A program made the translations under genes and the position numbers. A stretch of DNA of 64,000 bases from Enoplolaimus lenunculus (lineage: Eukaryota > Nematoda > Enoplea > Enoplida > Thoracostomopsidae), in NCBI GenBank assembly GCA_030248215.1, contig JASANG010003494.1:124001-188000 (forward strand), given 5' to 3'. The notes under the pieces are model-generated. The model was given only the letters and a program-made list of their open reading frames with translations, did not search any database and was not told the origin of the DNA. Of the stretch, positions 19,816 through 32,906 are shown one piece after another (positions within the stretch are counted from its first letter, which is position 1; every line of letters begins with the position of its first letter).

Positions 19816-21104
19816 CGCTTATGCTTTGGGTAGTTCTCAAAAAATAGGTATGGACCAGACATCGGATATGTATGGAACGATGTTTACGGCGTTTAGAAGT
19901 TATTTGCTAAATAAATAAATCGTAAATATATTTGCGATGTTTCATGCAAATTATAAATTACTTCAGCTTAGAAATACATCATTTTTAACGAACCCAAAAA
20001 TGCTTAAAGTTTCTAATACTTTAGTATTTTTCAAACTTTCACTTACCCGATTTGCAGAAGTCTGCAGTAACCTAAATAAAGATTTATATTTATTTTGCCT
20101 GATATTTATTTTGCCTCTTTAAACGTTACCCCTATTATTCGGTTACGGACTGCTATTCACTTTTAATTTACTTCTCGTTTAGTTGGACCTAACGCAACGC
20201 CCCTCTTTTTATATTCTTTGTTTTGGACAGAACTAACTTGCTCCGAAGTGTTCATTACGACAAACCTAAGCCTTAGCAAAAAAAATAACTTACTCGTACG
20301 CAGAAACGGCTCGCCCCTGTTCTATACATGGGCCAACCTCTCGAACAAAGTTTAAGGCGCTGTAGGCGTTCTTGTATGGAGCAAACCTAAAATTTGGTCA
20401 AGATGATTAGTTTCTTTAACACAGTCTATATACGACACACACATATCCTCCGAGTTTAGCTATCTCTCTAGTTTTAAGACAGCGTCGCGTCACTAATCTG
20501 TGCTTGCTAAAATGCACAGCATTCACGCAATTTGCATCCGCTTATGGGAATCGCAAGCCTATCATATACTCATTATAATAATTAACTGACAGAAATTTTG
20601 AGAATGGAATTTTACCTTCGATTTCTGTCAAATTTGTTTGACATTTAAACAAACGCAGTGACAGGATATATATTCAAGGTTTTCGAAATTAAATTTAATA
20701 GAAATCATCAGGGAAGGTTATGAGAGCCAAATCGGCATTATGTTCTGATATAATTAAGACTAGAGCGGGTCCTGAAGCTTTGGATTAATACTTTTAGCAA
20801 CGTAACACTTCCTCACGTCAAATTGTACCTGATACTTGAGTGGAATTTTTTTAGACCCCCAACTAACGAAATATTACAGAATCGTATGAAAACAAAAATT
20901 AAACGATATTTTAAACATTTTCGCGTTGCAAATCTACTAATCAAAAGTCTTAAACTGCAGAAACTCTAAAATGAATCTTTGCGTTGCAAAACGGTGTTAA
21001 GTAAGTTTTTCTGTATTAAAAAACGCTATTTTAGAATCAATATAAACGATTTTTTCACAACGTCAAAAACACTTCGTATTTTTGACACAATTATTACAAT
21101 TTAT
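19816..21104. other. AT-rich intergenic DNA with a TTAGGC-element fragment
   Basis: At about 20258-20336, ACAAACCTAAGCCTTAGC, TCGCCCCTGTTCTATACATG and GGCC represent the end of a truncated TTAGGC element. Nothing else is recognised. Confidence 0.55.
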
Positions 21105-21266
21105 GGCCAATGTTACTTTGCGGGGCGTAACAGTAGATTAAGCGTATTCCTAAGCCGAAGCCTAAGCCTAAGCCTAAACCTAAACAAAAAATTGTAATCG
21201 AGAATCTAAACCTACTCTTTTATAGGCCCACCAGAAACCTGGACGCCCCTTACAGTAACATGGGCC
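21105..21266 (-). mobile_element. TTAGGC-array TIR element, second subfamily, copy 3
   Basis: Ends GGCCAATGTTACTTTGCGGG and CCCCTTACAGTAACATGGGCC; perfect target duplication CAATTTAT at 21097-21104 and 21267-21274. Internal AAGCCTAAGCCTAAGCC. Confidence 0.92.
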
Positions 21267-21735
21267 CAATTTATCATCGTTCTAAGAATACTGAAGTATG
21301 TCTATATACGTAAACCTGTTAAATCCTTCCCTGTCCATTTCCGACCTCGACCGTTTGAAGCGTCCTTCAATTTCAAGCCATATACCAGTCCCCGTTTGCT
21401 CGCATGCAATCTCGCACGCAACTTCCAGGGTCTTATCTTCGGATCAGTAAACAAATCAAACGTTCCAGCTCATTAGAAAGCGAACGCGTGTGTGACACAA
21501 AGTACTGGGACGTGATACCGCCCATATAAAACAAAAACCCATTATAACTATTGCTACGACCCACAGCCTGGCATAAATGCGAAGCTTCCACTACAACTTT
21601 TTGCCTCCTATACGTTGTTAATATTCCAAGCGTAACGGCGACAGTAAGAAAATAATGCTTGATATTTGTTTTTATAGGCAATTTAAAAACAATATTAACA
21701 GAACGATTATAACACCGGGAGGATACCGTGGTCAG

Positions 21736-21793
21736 GGTGCAACCGGAGGTGAAAAATACCGGAGCCGGAGGCAGACCTCCGGTTGTACCCTGT
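21736..21793. mobile_element. Minimal CAGGGTGC-ended element
   Basis: CAGGGTGCAACCGGAGGTG and CAGACCTCCGGTTGTACCCTG face each other over 57 bp: little more than two TIRs, an extreme internal deletion. Confidence 0.7.
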
Positions 21794-21921
21794 TGGATAT
21801 ATCCTTCTGAAACTTCTGAAGAAACGAAAATACATGCACTAATACCGGTTTTAAGAACTTGCTGAATCCTACAGTGTAAATTTTTTTCCGCTGGAATACT
21901 ATGAATGCCCTCGAAAGTTTT

Positions 21922-22120
21922 AGCCCATGTAAAAACAGAGGCGGAACAGTATTATAAGCATATTCTTAAGCGTCAGCCTAAGCCTAAGCCTAAGCATGAG
22001 CATATTCCTATTCCTAAGCCTATAAGCCTAAGCCTAAGCCAAGCAAAAAAATGAGTCTAAAGCTTAAGCTTACTCTATTGCAGTCCCACAGAAAAACGTT
22101 CTGCCCCTGATCTAGTACTG
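21922..22120 (-). mobile_element. TTAGGC-array TIR element, copy with decayed right end
   Basis: Starts AGCCCATGTAAAAACAGAGG and carries GCCTAAGCCTAAGCCTAAGC; the right end stops at TTCTGCCCCTGATCTAG without the final GGCC. Confidence 0.78.
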
Positions 22121-22529
22121 AAATGAAGCCTTGGTTATTACGTCTTAGATTAATCAAACGGTCATAAAGATAGAGTGAAATGAAACCAGAGCACTGGTTT
22201 GCATGATGTAATACGGAAAGTAAAAATAACAGAAACGGACAGTGATCAAAATAACGGAAACGGAACTCAGATATTGAAGTATAAATGTTTCAAAGATGTT
22301 CCATTTTTCTGACAACAGAATTGAGGCATGCAAATATTTGCCGGGCTTTCTGAAACTTTAGGGAAACAATGGCTGCTTTTGAATAAATTTCGTAATTTTT
22401 ATTTCATTCAGGATATCTGTAATAAAAAATTGCGAGATATATACGTTGTTTATTAACTTAAACGTAAAACTATCAAAGGTTTGTGGTATTTCTTAAAATG
22501 ATGTTTAATTTGCTAATTATAGCAAATAT
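22121..22529. other. Spacer with AACGGAAAC words
   Basis: Between 22195 and 22265, AACAGAAACGG and AACGGAAACGG match the reverse complement of 5322-5660. No boundaries are clear. Confidence 0.4.
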
Positions 22530-23004
22530 CTGTAAGGTGTTGTTTAAATCATATGATATATTTTCAAATGTCTGCATACTTGAGGTAACATACCCAAATT
22601 GTCCTGTTGAATATCATGATACTAGAATTTAAAATTTGAACTTTTGAATTATGACAGTGTTTTTATAAGCGATTTTGTGTCGGAAATGGATTTGCAGACG
22701 TATATTTGCTATTTAAGGCATACTTGTGGCGCTACCGTCCAAGTTTTCATTCATTTATTGTACCCATACCCAAAGGTTACACCGTCCCGCTTAATATCAT
22801 ATGATATTCGTTGAAATTTGGAATATCATGATATTCGCATAAATGTCCTACAGTATCACGTGACGTACCGTCCCTTGTACACATTGATCATCTGAGAGCG
22901 GTGGTTTGTAAGCTAATGTCATATGACATTCGAATTTTGTCTGCTGACCCGATATAAGAGCCCGAATTTTAACGTTGACGTCGAATCAACATGGGACAAT
23001 ATAA
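22530..23004 (-). repeat. Unclassified interspersed repeat, copy 2
   Basis: Reverse-complement counterpart of 3772-4365, with ATTGTCCTGTTGAATATC, CATAAATGTCC, TTTGTAAGC and CGTTGACGTCGAATCAACATG. Rich in the palindrome AATATCATATGATATT. Confidence 0.65.
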
Positions 23005-26000
23005 CGTGAACCTCACATGACAACATATTGCACATATTGGCTAAAATTAACTAATAAACCATCATTTTTATAACCTAATTTTGCCTCACCTCCGGTAAGT
23101 TTTGGCGACTTCCGGCTCCGGTATTGGTTACCTTGCACCGTGAGCCCTGGCGATGCGTTGCTCGGTAAGGGTGGAACTACATGTAAAAATCTAACCGGGC
23201 CGAAACTTTTACTTAGCCAATTTTGTACGAACCGGCATAGGTCAAACAAATCAAAATTAGTTCACTACGACCGTATATTTCAATAGTCTGCTGTTAATGT
23301 TTTTCTCTTTCGGTTTTCTTGTATACTTGCTTTGATCGATATGCTCAATCAATAAACATACACAAAACACCAAAAAATTTAATTAACTCATCTGCTCTGA
23401 ATAAATCCACAATTACAACACGAAGACAATAAACGCAACGAACACAACACAATATTCTTCCTAAACTGATTTTACATTTAATATGAACACATTTACGTTT
23501 AATAATAACGGCAATATAACTCAAGAACCGCGTACTGCGTATATAGGTTTCTTCAAGCCACCCACATTCCATATTTTTGAAACTCATCAACTTTTGCGAC
23601 AGCACCGAGACAAGAAAATAAAAAACCAATTTAAAAATGCATATACTTGCAATTCAAAATTTGACATTAACGCAGTGACCCGATTCAAAAACGGAAAGTT
23701 GCACTTATTTCGGTTCTCCAGAAAGTACCCGACTCGCTATTAAATTAAAATTTAAATCACAGGACACAAACGTTAGAAGTTACTGGATCGAATAATCAAC
23801 ATTCTAGAATAATTTTGAGCCAACAAACCGAAAATTGACTTAATTTTATGCAATCCTAAAACAATATTAATACAATGACCTTAAGCTAACCAATCAAATC
23901 TACTTAAATCAAATATACTAAGAATCGGTAATATATAAAAGACCATTTCTGCAAAAATCGAAGGCAACGTGCAGTAGCGGTAATCTCAAACATATTAAGT
24001 TTCTGACCTCATTAAGCAGCCACTTGAAATATTTTGCAATGGGAACGTCCAAATAAACCAAAGCTACCAAAGAAAATGGTGCAAAAAAATGCAAAATAAC
24101 AACTTTAACAATAGCAACTAAGTGAGATATATAATAGTAATAATGCGTCTTAGTGCAACATATAATATATATACACTATGTACCGATAATTTTATATAGA
24201 TTTAATTACGTACGTATATATACATAGAAGAATAGCATATCTTTCACGAAGGGCTACAAAAACGAATCAATCCAGGTCTGGTCTTCAACGACAGCTCACA
24301 TTCAACATTTACAAACCAATTCCTAGTTTCAACAACTCATTTAAATCACAAATTTTTACCAACTTCAGTTCGAGATATTTCAACGTAAGCTTTATTAACC
24401 AAATGACTTTATTCAAATATCAAAAACAACGTTTTAAACAGCAGAATATAACAATTGTAGAATGTTTAATTCTTAAAACGCGAACATATTCCTACAGCAC
24501 TTGAATTCAAGCAAAAACTGAATTCAAGCAAAAACGGCTATAAAGATACAGCCGTATATTTTCAAACAGTTCCGTTTTGATCATTTTGGGGAAATGCCGC
24601 ATTTGGACACGGCTCAGCTGCCTTTTCTATTTTTATATGTGAAATATTTTGTAAACAAAATTGATTTGCCAAATTTTCAAATTTTTCAAAACCAAACCTG
24701 TGTCTAACGGCTATCGACTATTAGTTGTTCGTAAGTCCATTCCCATTTCGTGTTATGTTAACAAAAATAAAAATAAAATATATATATATTTTTAAGCCAG
24801 ATATAATATAATATATGATTTTTATATATAACATTAAACAACGGATAACGATAAGATGCTCTATTTCTACCACAGAAAGCACAAAACATTCATTAACAAG
24901 CACACGGACAAGCTAATAAAACAACTACAGCGCGCATAGGTACATGCTTAATTCTGCGCGGTACCTATACCATCAGTTAGCAATACCCCTCGCATCATTC
25001 AAACCATCAAATATAAACTCCAAATAGGTGCTGCTCACGTTCTTAAATACCGAAACGTTTACCGATATATTGAAAGTTGAACGAGTCCCGTCAGGAAAGT
25101 TCTTTATATGAAACTATTTCCGTAAAACAAAATATTCGCTAATCAATTACCCATCGTGCAATTCAAATTAATATCACTGTGAGAAATCAGAGAAAATTTG
25201 GAACTGACGTCATTGGTGCGTTATGTTTGCTATACCAGGAACACAAGCAGAAGCAACCCAAAACGCAATTACACCGTCAAAAGGGCGAAGTTCAACGGTA
25301 ATTGCGTCAATGATAAGTTAGCGACTTGTTTTGATTTCGGTTTGCTGTTGACATGTGTATAATTAACCCTAATTCTTTTCTCGTTTTTCTTAATTTCGCT
25401 ACTCCAACTTGGCAATTTTCTTTGACGCGCGAGGACCCGGTTCATATTCCTTTGAGAAATACAGTTCCGACTAAAACTAAGATTCAGAGTAGAGGTGTCC
25501 CACGACAAACAGTTTCGACTAAAACCATGATCCAGAGTAGAACTGTCCCACGACCAGATGGCGGCGGGGTCCGAGCTGTAACATACTGTTGTGAATAAGG
25601 TCAGACACAATTAAATCTTCACGAAATCAAATTGATTCAGTGATATTTTTCGTGGTTAGAGATTCTGATTTCTGCTGAAGCGATTGCTTCCACTTGAGTC
25701 CGTTGGGCGATTTAAACAAAAGTTAACGTTGGCTTAAATCGAGATTACTTCAGCTATCAGCATGTAATTAAATTTTTAACTTTAAAATTTCCAGCAAGCA
25801 CTCTCGTTTTAATTAAATTTTCAAAACACCTTGCCTATATTACTTGCTATAGTTAGCTTTTTGCTGTTCAAAATAATACCTAACTGCAATTACCAACGAG
25901 TCGATGATATCAAAGTAAATTAATTATTATATATTGTCGGAAAAACTATATAAATAGATAGACAAGCACAGATACCGAACAAGAGAGAGTTCGAAACATG

Positions 26001-27361
26001 AATGACTAAGCTAAATAATAAGGAATATACATAATACTCGCCGCTAAACATATAGTTCAGGAACGAAAAATAAAAAAAGAAGCAACAAAGAAACAATAAA
26101 GAGCGACGCAAAATAAAGCAACGTGTTTCATGATTTACGCCAAGGGTGAACTGTCATATGATCCCCGCCAAGACAACGGTTACGGTCCGTAATCCTTCTA
26201 CTTTTATTCAAATTATTTTGCGTCAGACATCCAGTTTGCGTTTGATCAAATTCAGAAACAAATTACCAGTGTTGAAGTTAGCACTAACTTTTTTTGCTCA
26301 AATTTTGTCATACGAACATACATTTTGAGCGCTCCAGAAATTCCCCGTAACATTACGCCAAAATTACGATCAAGATTCAAAGACCCGGAAAATTCTTCAA
26401 AACCTTCCTTTACTCACTCAAACTTGGTCTGAGCTGGCCATTTCGAATTTCACAACATTGGAAAACGTTCGCCTACGGTAGCAATGCACCAGCGTCAATG
26501 TCTCCAGACCAACTTTAGCAGTGCAGCTGCATCTGCAGACAGCTTTTTGACCACATATTCAACGATGCTGTCCAAATTCTAAAGGAGTACATCACAAAAC
26601 ACAATCGGTGCAAGCCATAAAAAATCAAATACATAAAGCAAAACGTTCCCATTGCGTCCAAACCACTGTTATCATTCAAATTCATTAATTTAACTTAATA
26701 TCGTAAACACCCTCAAACACAACCAAAAATCTAATTGATACACAGTAGGCCAAAAAGAAATTTCAAATGCTATGTACGCTAAATGCAATAAATTTCTTAA
26801 CCATTACCACTATTTAAAGTACAACTATCACATCACTTGAATCTGACGTTTAACTTAAGTCAAAATCATTAGATATATACGTATAGTAAGCTAAATGCAT
26901 GGAATACATTTAAAACAAACCGAAAGCAAACAAAAACGTGAACGTTAACAAACAAACGTATAAAAAATCGTTGGAATTCCAAGCGCAACAGTGTATAACA
27001 TAATAATAAAGTAACAGAAATACATAAAACACAAGCAAGAGCAAATACATATACTGTGATTAATTACAAACTATGAGTCAAATATATACGAACAAAATAA
27101 TTTTTTAGACCATAGAATAGGGGCTACTCGATAATTTAACAAAATACTGTCTTTTCTTCTTTAAACACCCCAAGTCCATCATGTAATCAAAACGAAACCA
27201 CTTCGTTTACGTCAGAAATCTTAAAGTATGTAAAAAACCGAAATATGAAGCGTAGAAAAAGTTAAGAAACCGAATCAACCAATATGTATTATATATTCGC
27301 CAACAGTTTTGCAAACACTATTCGAAACTTTGGAATTTAAATTAAATATTAAACGCCATTT
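23005..27361. other. AT-rich intergenic DNA without recognised genes
   Basis: CTCCGGTAAG and CTTCCGGCTCCGG at 23090-23150 are a CAGGG-group fragment ending near TTACCTTGCACC. A 48-bp duplication (CGACTAAAAC...CAGAGTAGA) occurs at 25467-25560. Frames up to 113 residues show no family resemblance. The 3' UTRs of the convergent genes could reach into this interval, but no end signal stands out. Confidence 0.5.
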
Positions 27362-27830
27362 CCCGCACAAATAATCCTATTATATATATACCGGATGTTA
27401 ATTATACCGGATACTGGATCCGCACAATAAATTTCGTGCCTGAACCGGATGCTAACCAGATACAGGATATAAATTTGTACACAGTTTTAAGTATTTGAGT
27501 CGTGCAAAAATATGCATTTATCGATTTAAAATCAAATTTTGCCTTGGATCTTTCATTCCATGCCAATGCCCACCCTTGGCCCTTGACTTGCCCGGAATTG
27601 CAGTCACTGCAAAATATCTGGCATATCGACATGTAAAAAACAATTTCATGATATTTGGAATCACAACCGCAAATATCCGGTACCCGGTAGGCTTACACCG
27701 TATACCACCAGAACTGGATACAAATGTCGTTTTTTGCCGAATGTTAACCCGGAATCGGATATCCGGCCGAATCCTGATATATAACATATCATATATTTTC
27801 CACTTAAATTGAACATTTAATTTTCCTATA
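27362..27830 (-). mobile_element. CCGGATAT-family element
   Basis: Contains AATATCCGG-type words at both ends and the block TTTCATGATATTTGGAATCA, matching the reverse complement of 52935-53308. Right end ATCCGGCCGAATCCTG. Confidence 0.7.
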
Positions 27831-28338
27831 GGTGTGGGATCAAGTACCCCGGAACACCTCAAATAACCTGAAAAAACGGTTTTTTCTTCTTTTGCAAAAA
27901 TTCCAAATTCTAAAATCTCCCTAATTTTATAGCTAAAATCTTAAAAACTACAAAAGAACCGAACCTTGTGACCAAGAAGAACAGCTCAACACGAACCATA
28001 ATACCGTCGACCAGTACTCAGTACACAGACAATGAAAATGAATATATACCTCTGTACACATCCAATTGACAAAAACACCACATAAACCATCAAAATATAT
28101 ACAAACACGTACCATAACATAACCGTTGCCTGTGTCATATCCGTTATATATTAATAAAACGTCTCATTCAGTTGACTCTGCTACAAAAATAAAACTCACT
28201 CATATTCATTCATTCATTCATCCATTCATTCATACATTTAATTGTCAGTTTAATATTAACATACTTTAAGCATATATATTGCACAATTACGCCGAATACA
28301 TACACTTTTATATAAAGATATATATAGTAGTAAATATC
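27831..28338. other. AT-rich spacer
   Basis: A short CATTCATTCATTC microsatellite lies at 28204-28232. Nothing else recognised. Confidence 0.5.
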
Positions 28339-28437
28339 AGGGTGCGACCGGATATCCGCTTTCGGAGTAATATCCGGCAAAAAATGGTATCCATATCCGG
28401 TTCTGGTATCCGATGAATCAATATCCGCTCGCCCCCT
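28339..28437. mobile_element. Short CCGGATAT-family copy
   Basis: CAGGGTGCGACCGGATATCCG to CAATATCCGCTCGCCCCCTG; about 100 bp, mainly the two subterminal regions. Confidence 0.7.
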
Positions 28438-28851
28438 GGTAAATATATGTTTCAGGATTTTTTCATACAACCGTTATATATCAATCCATACCGCTCTTGT
28501 ACACCTTCCCATTGACAATCTTCAAATTTACAGAAATTCAACAGAACTTAGGCTTAGAAATACGATTAGACCCCGAGAATGTTCAAATTTACAAATTTAC
28601 AAATTTAACAAAACTTGTGCTTCAGCAGTCGCTCAACCATCTTGGCTTGGCTACCAGTCAAGGATCTTTTTAAACTTCTCTAAGCTGCAAACTTCATACA
28701 GTGCACAGACTCGAGAAAACGCTTACTCGTACGTACTAGAATTTTGTAAATATAAAACTAAAAAGCAAAACCATTCGATTTCAAAAACTAATAAACAACC
28801 ATTTCGATCCTGACTTTATGAAAAATATTCTAATTCTAAAAACTATTTAAT

Positions 28852-29181
28852 AGGGATGTGCCGATTAGCCGATTCTTTGCCGATACTTTTTGCACATAAC
28901 AGTCAGTTAGATTGCTATCGATTTCATTGCTGAGCGCATATCAGTGTCAGGTAAGGAATACTGTTATCTCTTTTGCGCTTGTGTTTGACAAAACTAACTG
29001 AAACGAACCGTTCTTATAAAATTGCAATCGTTTATGATGGTTAGGGTCTAAATCTTCATATAATGATGTAATGTAGTATCCTATCTGTTAATTAAGCATG
29101 GTGAACTAAAATTGGAATCGGCATCGGCAAAATTCCAAAATTAGAACCGGCATCGGCAAAAATTTTGGTATCGGCACATCC
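28852..29181. mobile_element. GATGTGCCGAT-family element, copy 1
   Basis: AGGGATGTGCCGATTAGCCG at the left and GTATCGGCACATCC at the right are inverted; GGCATCGGCAAAA words precede the right end. The interior TTTTTGCACATAACAGTCAG is shared with 51300 and 61771. Confidence 0.85.
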
Positions 29182-30136
29182 ATACTATCTAAATTAAACT
29201 ATTTTGGCCAATTTAATCAACAATTTAAATTAAACTACTTTGGCCAATTAAATCAAAGTTATAGAGTCTAGGTTGGAATTCCGCTAACACAGTGAATCAT
29301 AAAGCAAACAGAACCACAGTACGAAAACGTAGCTAACTTTGTTAATACGTATGTCGTAGCGCATATTGCTGCGCCGGGTATTTTGCTGCGCTCGCGCAGA
29401 TTTGGCACCAAGAGTTGACTAAGACCACGTACTTACTTATTGCTAACCAGGGCGACAACAAAGGTTCGGATTCGATTGGGAAAAGCCGAATCCAACCATT
29501 TCCAGCAATATGTTTTTTAGTTTTAAACAATAAAAAATTTGAATAACTTGTTATATTAATAAAAAAATTTTGTTTACGATAACAACGTTTAAATGTTTTG
29601 CGGTTGGCATTGCGTTAATATTCAGAAACAAATGATAGATATAACTCAAATTTGCAACATGCAAGATCCGGATTCGGCAAATTTGCAATGAATTCCGATT
29701 GTGATTCGGTCAAATCCTCGATTCGGTGACACCCTGTTGCATAGTATGCTTCACATCAGCATCACAGTGCATGTGTAGGCTACATATAATATATGTATTC
29801 TTTATAATTATAAGAAAGCTACCTACTGGCTTTGCTTATGTATGGCAGCGATGACTCGCCACTCCTAGTAAACACAGTGTTAAACGTACCAAAATACCCA
29901 ATGTAGCAATCTGCACTACAACATATACACTCAATATATAATGCCGACCAATCTCAATAAACTACATAATATACTTATGTAATTATTTGACCAAAGAGTA
30001 AACGGAGACTGGAAACAATCTGAAACCGCTCCATTGAAACTCTGGGAACAAAAAGTATCCGTAGCATAAAAATTCCTCAACCATAAAGCATCATTATGCC
30101 AAAAAACAAACTGAGACAAACGGAAGCAAGATTACT
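29182..30136. other. AT-rich spacer with old repeat fragments
   Basis: TTCGGATTCGATTGGG at 29464 and CCGATTGTGATTCGGTC ending GTGACACCCTG at 29733 are likely remnants of a CAGGG-group element. No gene is recognised. Confidence 0.45.
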
Positions 30137-30419
30137 TTAAGCCCCATTCAACACGTGCAAGTTTTCGCTGCGAGAACTTGCAGCTGCCAATCGCGCGCAG
30201 GGACTTGCTTTTTTCATCAGCCAATGAGAAATCGGCTGCAATAAATTCATTGAACTTGCATGGTTATTCACACATGTGAACTAAATTCCTAGCTATGATT
30301 TTTTTATGAAATATTTCCAGCTGCAAGTTTTTTGAACGGAATTTTGGACAAAACTTGCAAATACGAGTTGCAGCTGCAAGTTCTCGCAGCAAAAACTCAC
30401 ACGTGTAGATAGGTCTTAA
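30137..30419. mobile_element. TTAA-bounded TIR element, 283 bp
   Basis: Ends TTAAGCCCCATTCAACACGTG and CACGTGTAGATAGGTCTTAA, with longer inverted arms including GCTGCGAGAACTTGCAGCTG on the left and CAGCTGCAAGTTCTCGCAGC on the right. TTAA at both outer edges suits a piggyBac-type target. No coding capacity. Confidence 0.8.
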
Positions 30420-30559
30420 TTTTATTTTAAGGGATGGTGCCTCTCTGGTTTCTATGTTCAATATGAGTTGCCTTACTATGTGGCTTGTAGGCAAAGATAC
30501 ATTTTAAACCAAAAACACACACATCGGTTATTCCATGACTGTTACTGTTGACAGCAATG

Positions 30560-30928
30560 CAGGGTGCAACCGAAGGTGAACCGGACCCGGAGACGAACCA
30601 AAATTAGCCAATCAAAAATGATCATAAATATTTCAATTGTAACTAATAAACTCTGTAAAGCGTTTTCAAAATAATTTTGTTCTACGGCTTTTAAAATCTG
30701 CAAACAGTCGTCAAAAATTGTTTCACAGTTTGTTTTTTTGAGCAATCTCGCCAAGTTGAATCAACAACAAACAAGTTGAACGACGACTCAACTTATACAA
30801 ATGCATCAAATGGCGCTACACAACTTACTGTAAAACTTAAAGGCGGGTGGAACCAGCGTCTACAATATTGTCAAACCCTTTATAAAAATGTCACTGGAGC
30901 AAGACGCTAATATTCTGGTTGTACCCTG
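30560..30928. mobile_element. CAGGGTGC-ended element
   Basis: CAGGGTGCAACCGAAGGTGA and CTGGTTGTACCCTG are inverted. GAACCGGACCCGGAG follows the left end. No clean target duplication. Confidence 0.65.
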
Positions 30929-32420
30929 CAGTGCAAATAATTAGTTTCAAACAATACACTATATATAATATATATATTTTTTGATTATAAATATGTAACG
31001 AATAAAAAGGTACCTATACATATGCGTGAGAATACGGACAGATGAGAATTCAAACCACCAAAACTATCAATTCAAACGAGAAAATCGCGGTTGAAACGAA
31101 AATATAACAAACAATAAACGGAAAATGTCAAAGTATATCAGACGTACTGTGTTCGCTGAAATAACTGCAAAAACAAGCAAACAGATAATACAGTTTATAC
31201 AAAAAAACCAGTCCTAACAAAATTACGTCATATGTATGATGGTTAAATAATTAATTCTTTGCTATACATCTATTTTACATTTGACATCAGCTTTTGTATC
31301 CACTCTTCCCCATAAACAGGATATAATTAAACTTACACTGCAATAAATATTTTCAGAAATCTTTTTCTTCTTACCTATAGCTTATAAGGTTTCGCCATAT
31401 ATGGCAATTCAAGTTCACATTAAAATTATACCTGATAATATTCCATGCGAACAAATCGCACATCCTAATTCCTGCAATTAAAAAAATATTAATTTTTCGA
31501 AACATTGTAACTTTTCTTAAATTTCAATACCTAAATTCAACTGTAACGTGAATTTCAAACTACAATTCTAAACAAAACTTCTAGCTATAACGTACAAATA
31601 AATTTTTTTACAAACGTAAACCTAATCTCATCTTGGATGCAACAAACGATACAATATACACAACAATAAAAATAATTGGAAAGATTAAATTAACCCATTA
31701 TTAACAGGAGATACGAAGATAGCAAGTGCATATGCGTCCATATGCGGCAATGCATTTTAGCACACAAACCGGTGACCGTATTCTGCCGTGGTTATAGAAC
31801 CTTTAGCAACAGTTAGCGATTGGTTTTCAAACAAGCGAAACACGACATTAATAACATCAAACTGTGACAAAACTCTACATATTTTACCTCACGAAATATG
31901 CAGTCTGTGTAACAAAACCTATAACAGGTTGTAGTTAGAAAACGTGTAAACGAACTCCAAAAATATCTTCAAACTTTACTTTTACGGCATGGCACTGACT
32001 ACACTGATCACCAACTGGCAATAAATGCTACTGACAACCGAAACTTCTGGTCATGATATCATAATTGGAATATAAAAAATACAATAACAGATCATTATAG
32101 AAAACGTAGTGAAAAACATTACTGATATATCGTAAACCAACGAAAATAGCATCATTATATCGTAGTTGAGAGTGATAAAACGCATAAGTTGTATTGTAAA
32201 GCCCAAACATATCAACAACAGTCTCACTTTAGCTCAATGGTGGTCACAATCATACAGCCAAGCTCATATTCTCAAATGTGTGTAGCACTTATCACCACAA
32301 GGTTAATGATAAGTTTGATAACTTTTGAATCAAGGATTGGTGAGTCGGTGAGTTTCAAAATTTAATACAGTTTTCGGTCTATTATTTGATTTAGTCTACT
32401 TCTAAGCCTATTGCGATAAC
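30929..32420. other. AT-rich intergenic DNA
   Basis: No gene, RNA or element boundary is recognised. The right side lies in the direction of the MEX3 3' UTR. Confidence 0.5.
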
Positions 32421-32424
32421 CACG

Positions 32425-32580
32425 GCTGCAACCGTTCACTTGTTTGAAACGTTAAGCCATACCACACAGAGCACTTGACGGAAATTTTGTAGCCGATGCA
32501 TTGGATTCTAACCCAGGATGTACGGATTCGGTCCGCTGTTCTAACCACTGCGCTATATAACCATAATTGCTGGCGATACG
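32425..32580 (-). mobile_element. Probable tRNA-derived SINE
   Basis: On the minus strand TATAGCGCAGTGGTTAGAAC fits a pol III A box with D-arm, GCGGACCGAATCCGT forms an anticodon-like hairpin with a 5-nt loop, and GGGTTAGAATCC fits a B box. A body of about 110 bp follows. A functional tRNA is unlikely because the anticodon loop is short and no acceptor stem closes. It lies just past the MEX3 stop codon. Confidence 0.55.
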
Positions 32581-32699
32581 TGCTATAATCATTTTGAGAA
32601 TACAAGCTTTAATTTTAAATTTTTGTATATTTCGATAACAAAATAATATAAAAACAACTTAATTGTGATGCACAAGCCGTAACGTTACAAAATATATGT

Positions 32700-32906
32700 T
32701 CAACTTTCTTGAGCGATTAAGCAAGCTGCATTCGAGTTGATAATACTGTTGTTGTTTGTGTTATTTTTGTTTTTGTTGTTGTCGCCACTGTTGTTGTGGT
32801 TATTATTGTTGTTGTTGTTGTTGCTATAAATGCTGGAATTGGCAGTGTTAAGCTTAACAGCCTGCGTAATTGCACCTTGACATATAGGACATACAGGTTT
32901 CGGCAT
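32700..32906 (-). CDS. mex3: MEX3 exon 9 (last two RING ligands and Asn-rich C-terminus)
   Basis: Acceptor TTTTCAG|ATGCCG. It encodes [20 protein letters not shown], giving ligands C1281 and C1284, like the CPVCHTAVTQAIRI end of vertebrate MEX3. Unlike those, it continues about 45 residues with an Asn-rich tail before the stop. The 3' UTR extends to lower coordinates; its end was not located. Confidence 0.93.
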   Translation of the reverse strand: MPKPVCPICQGAITQAVKLNTANSSIYSNNNNNNNNHNNSGDNNKNKNNTNNNSIINSNAACLIAQES

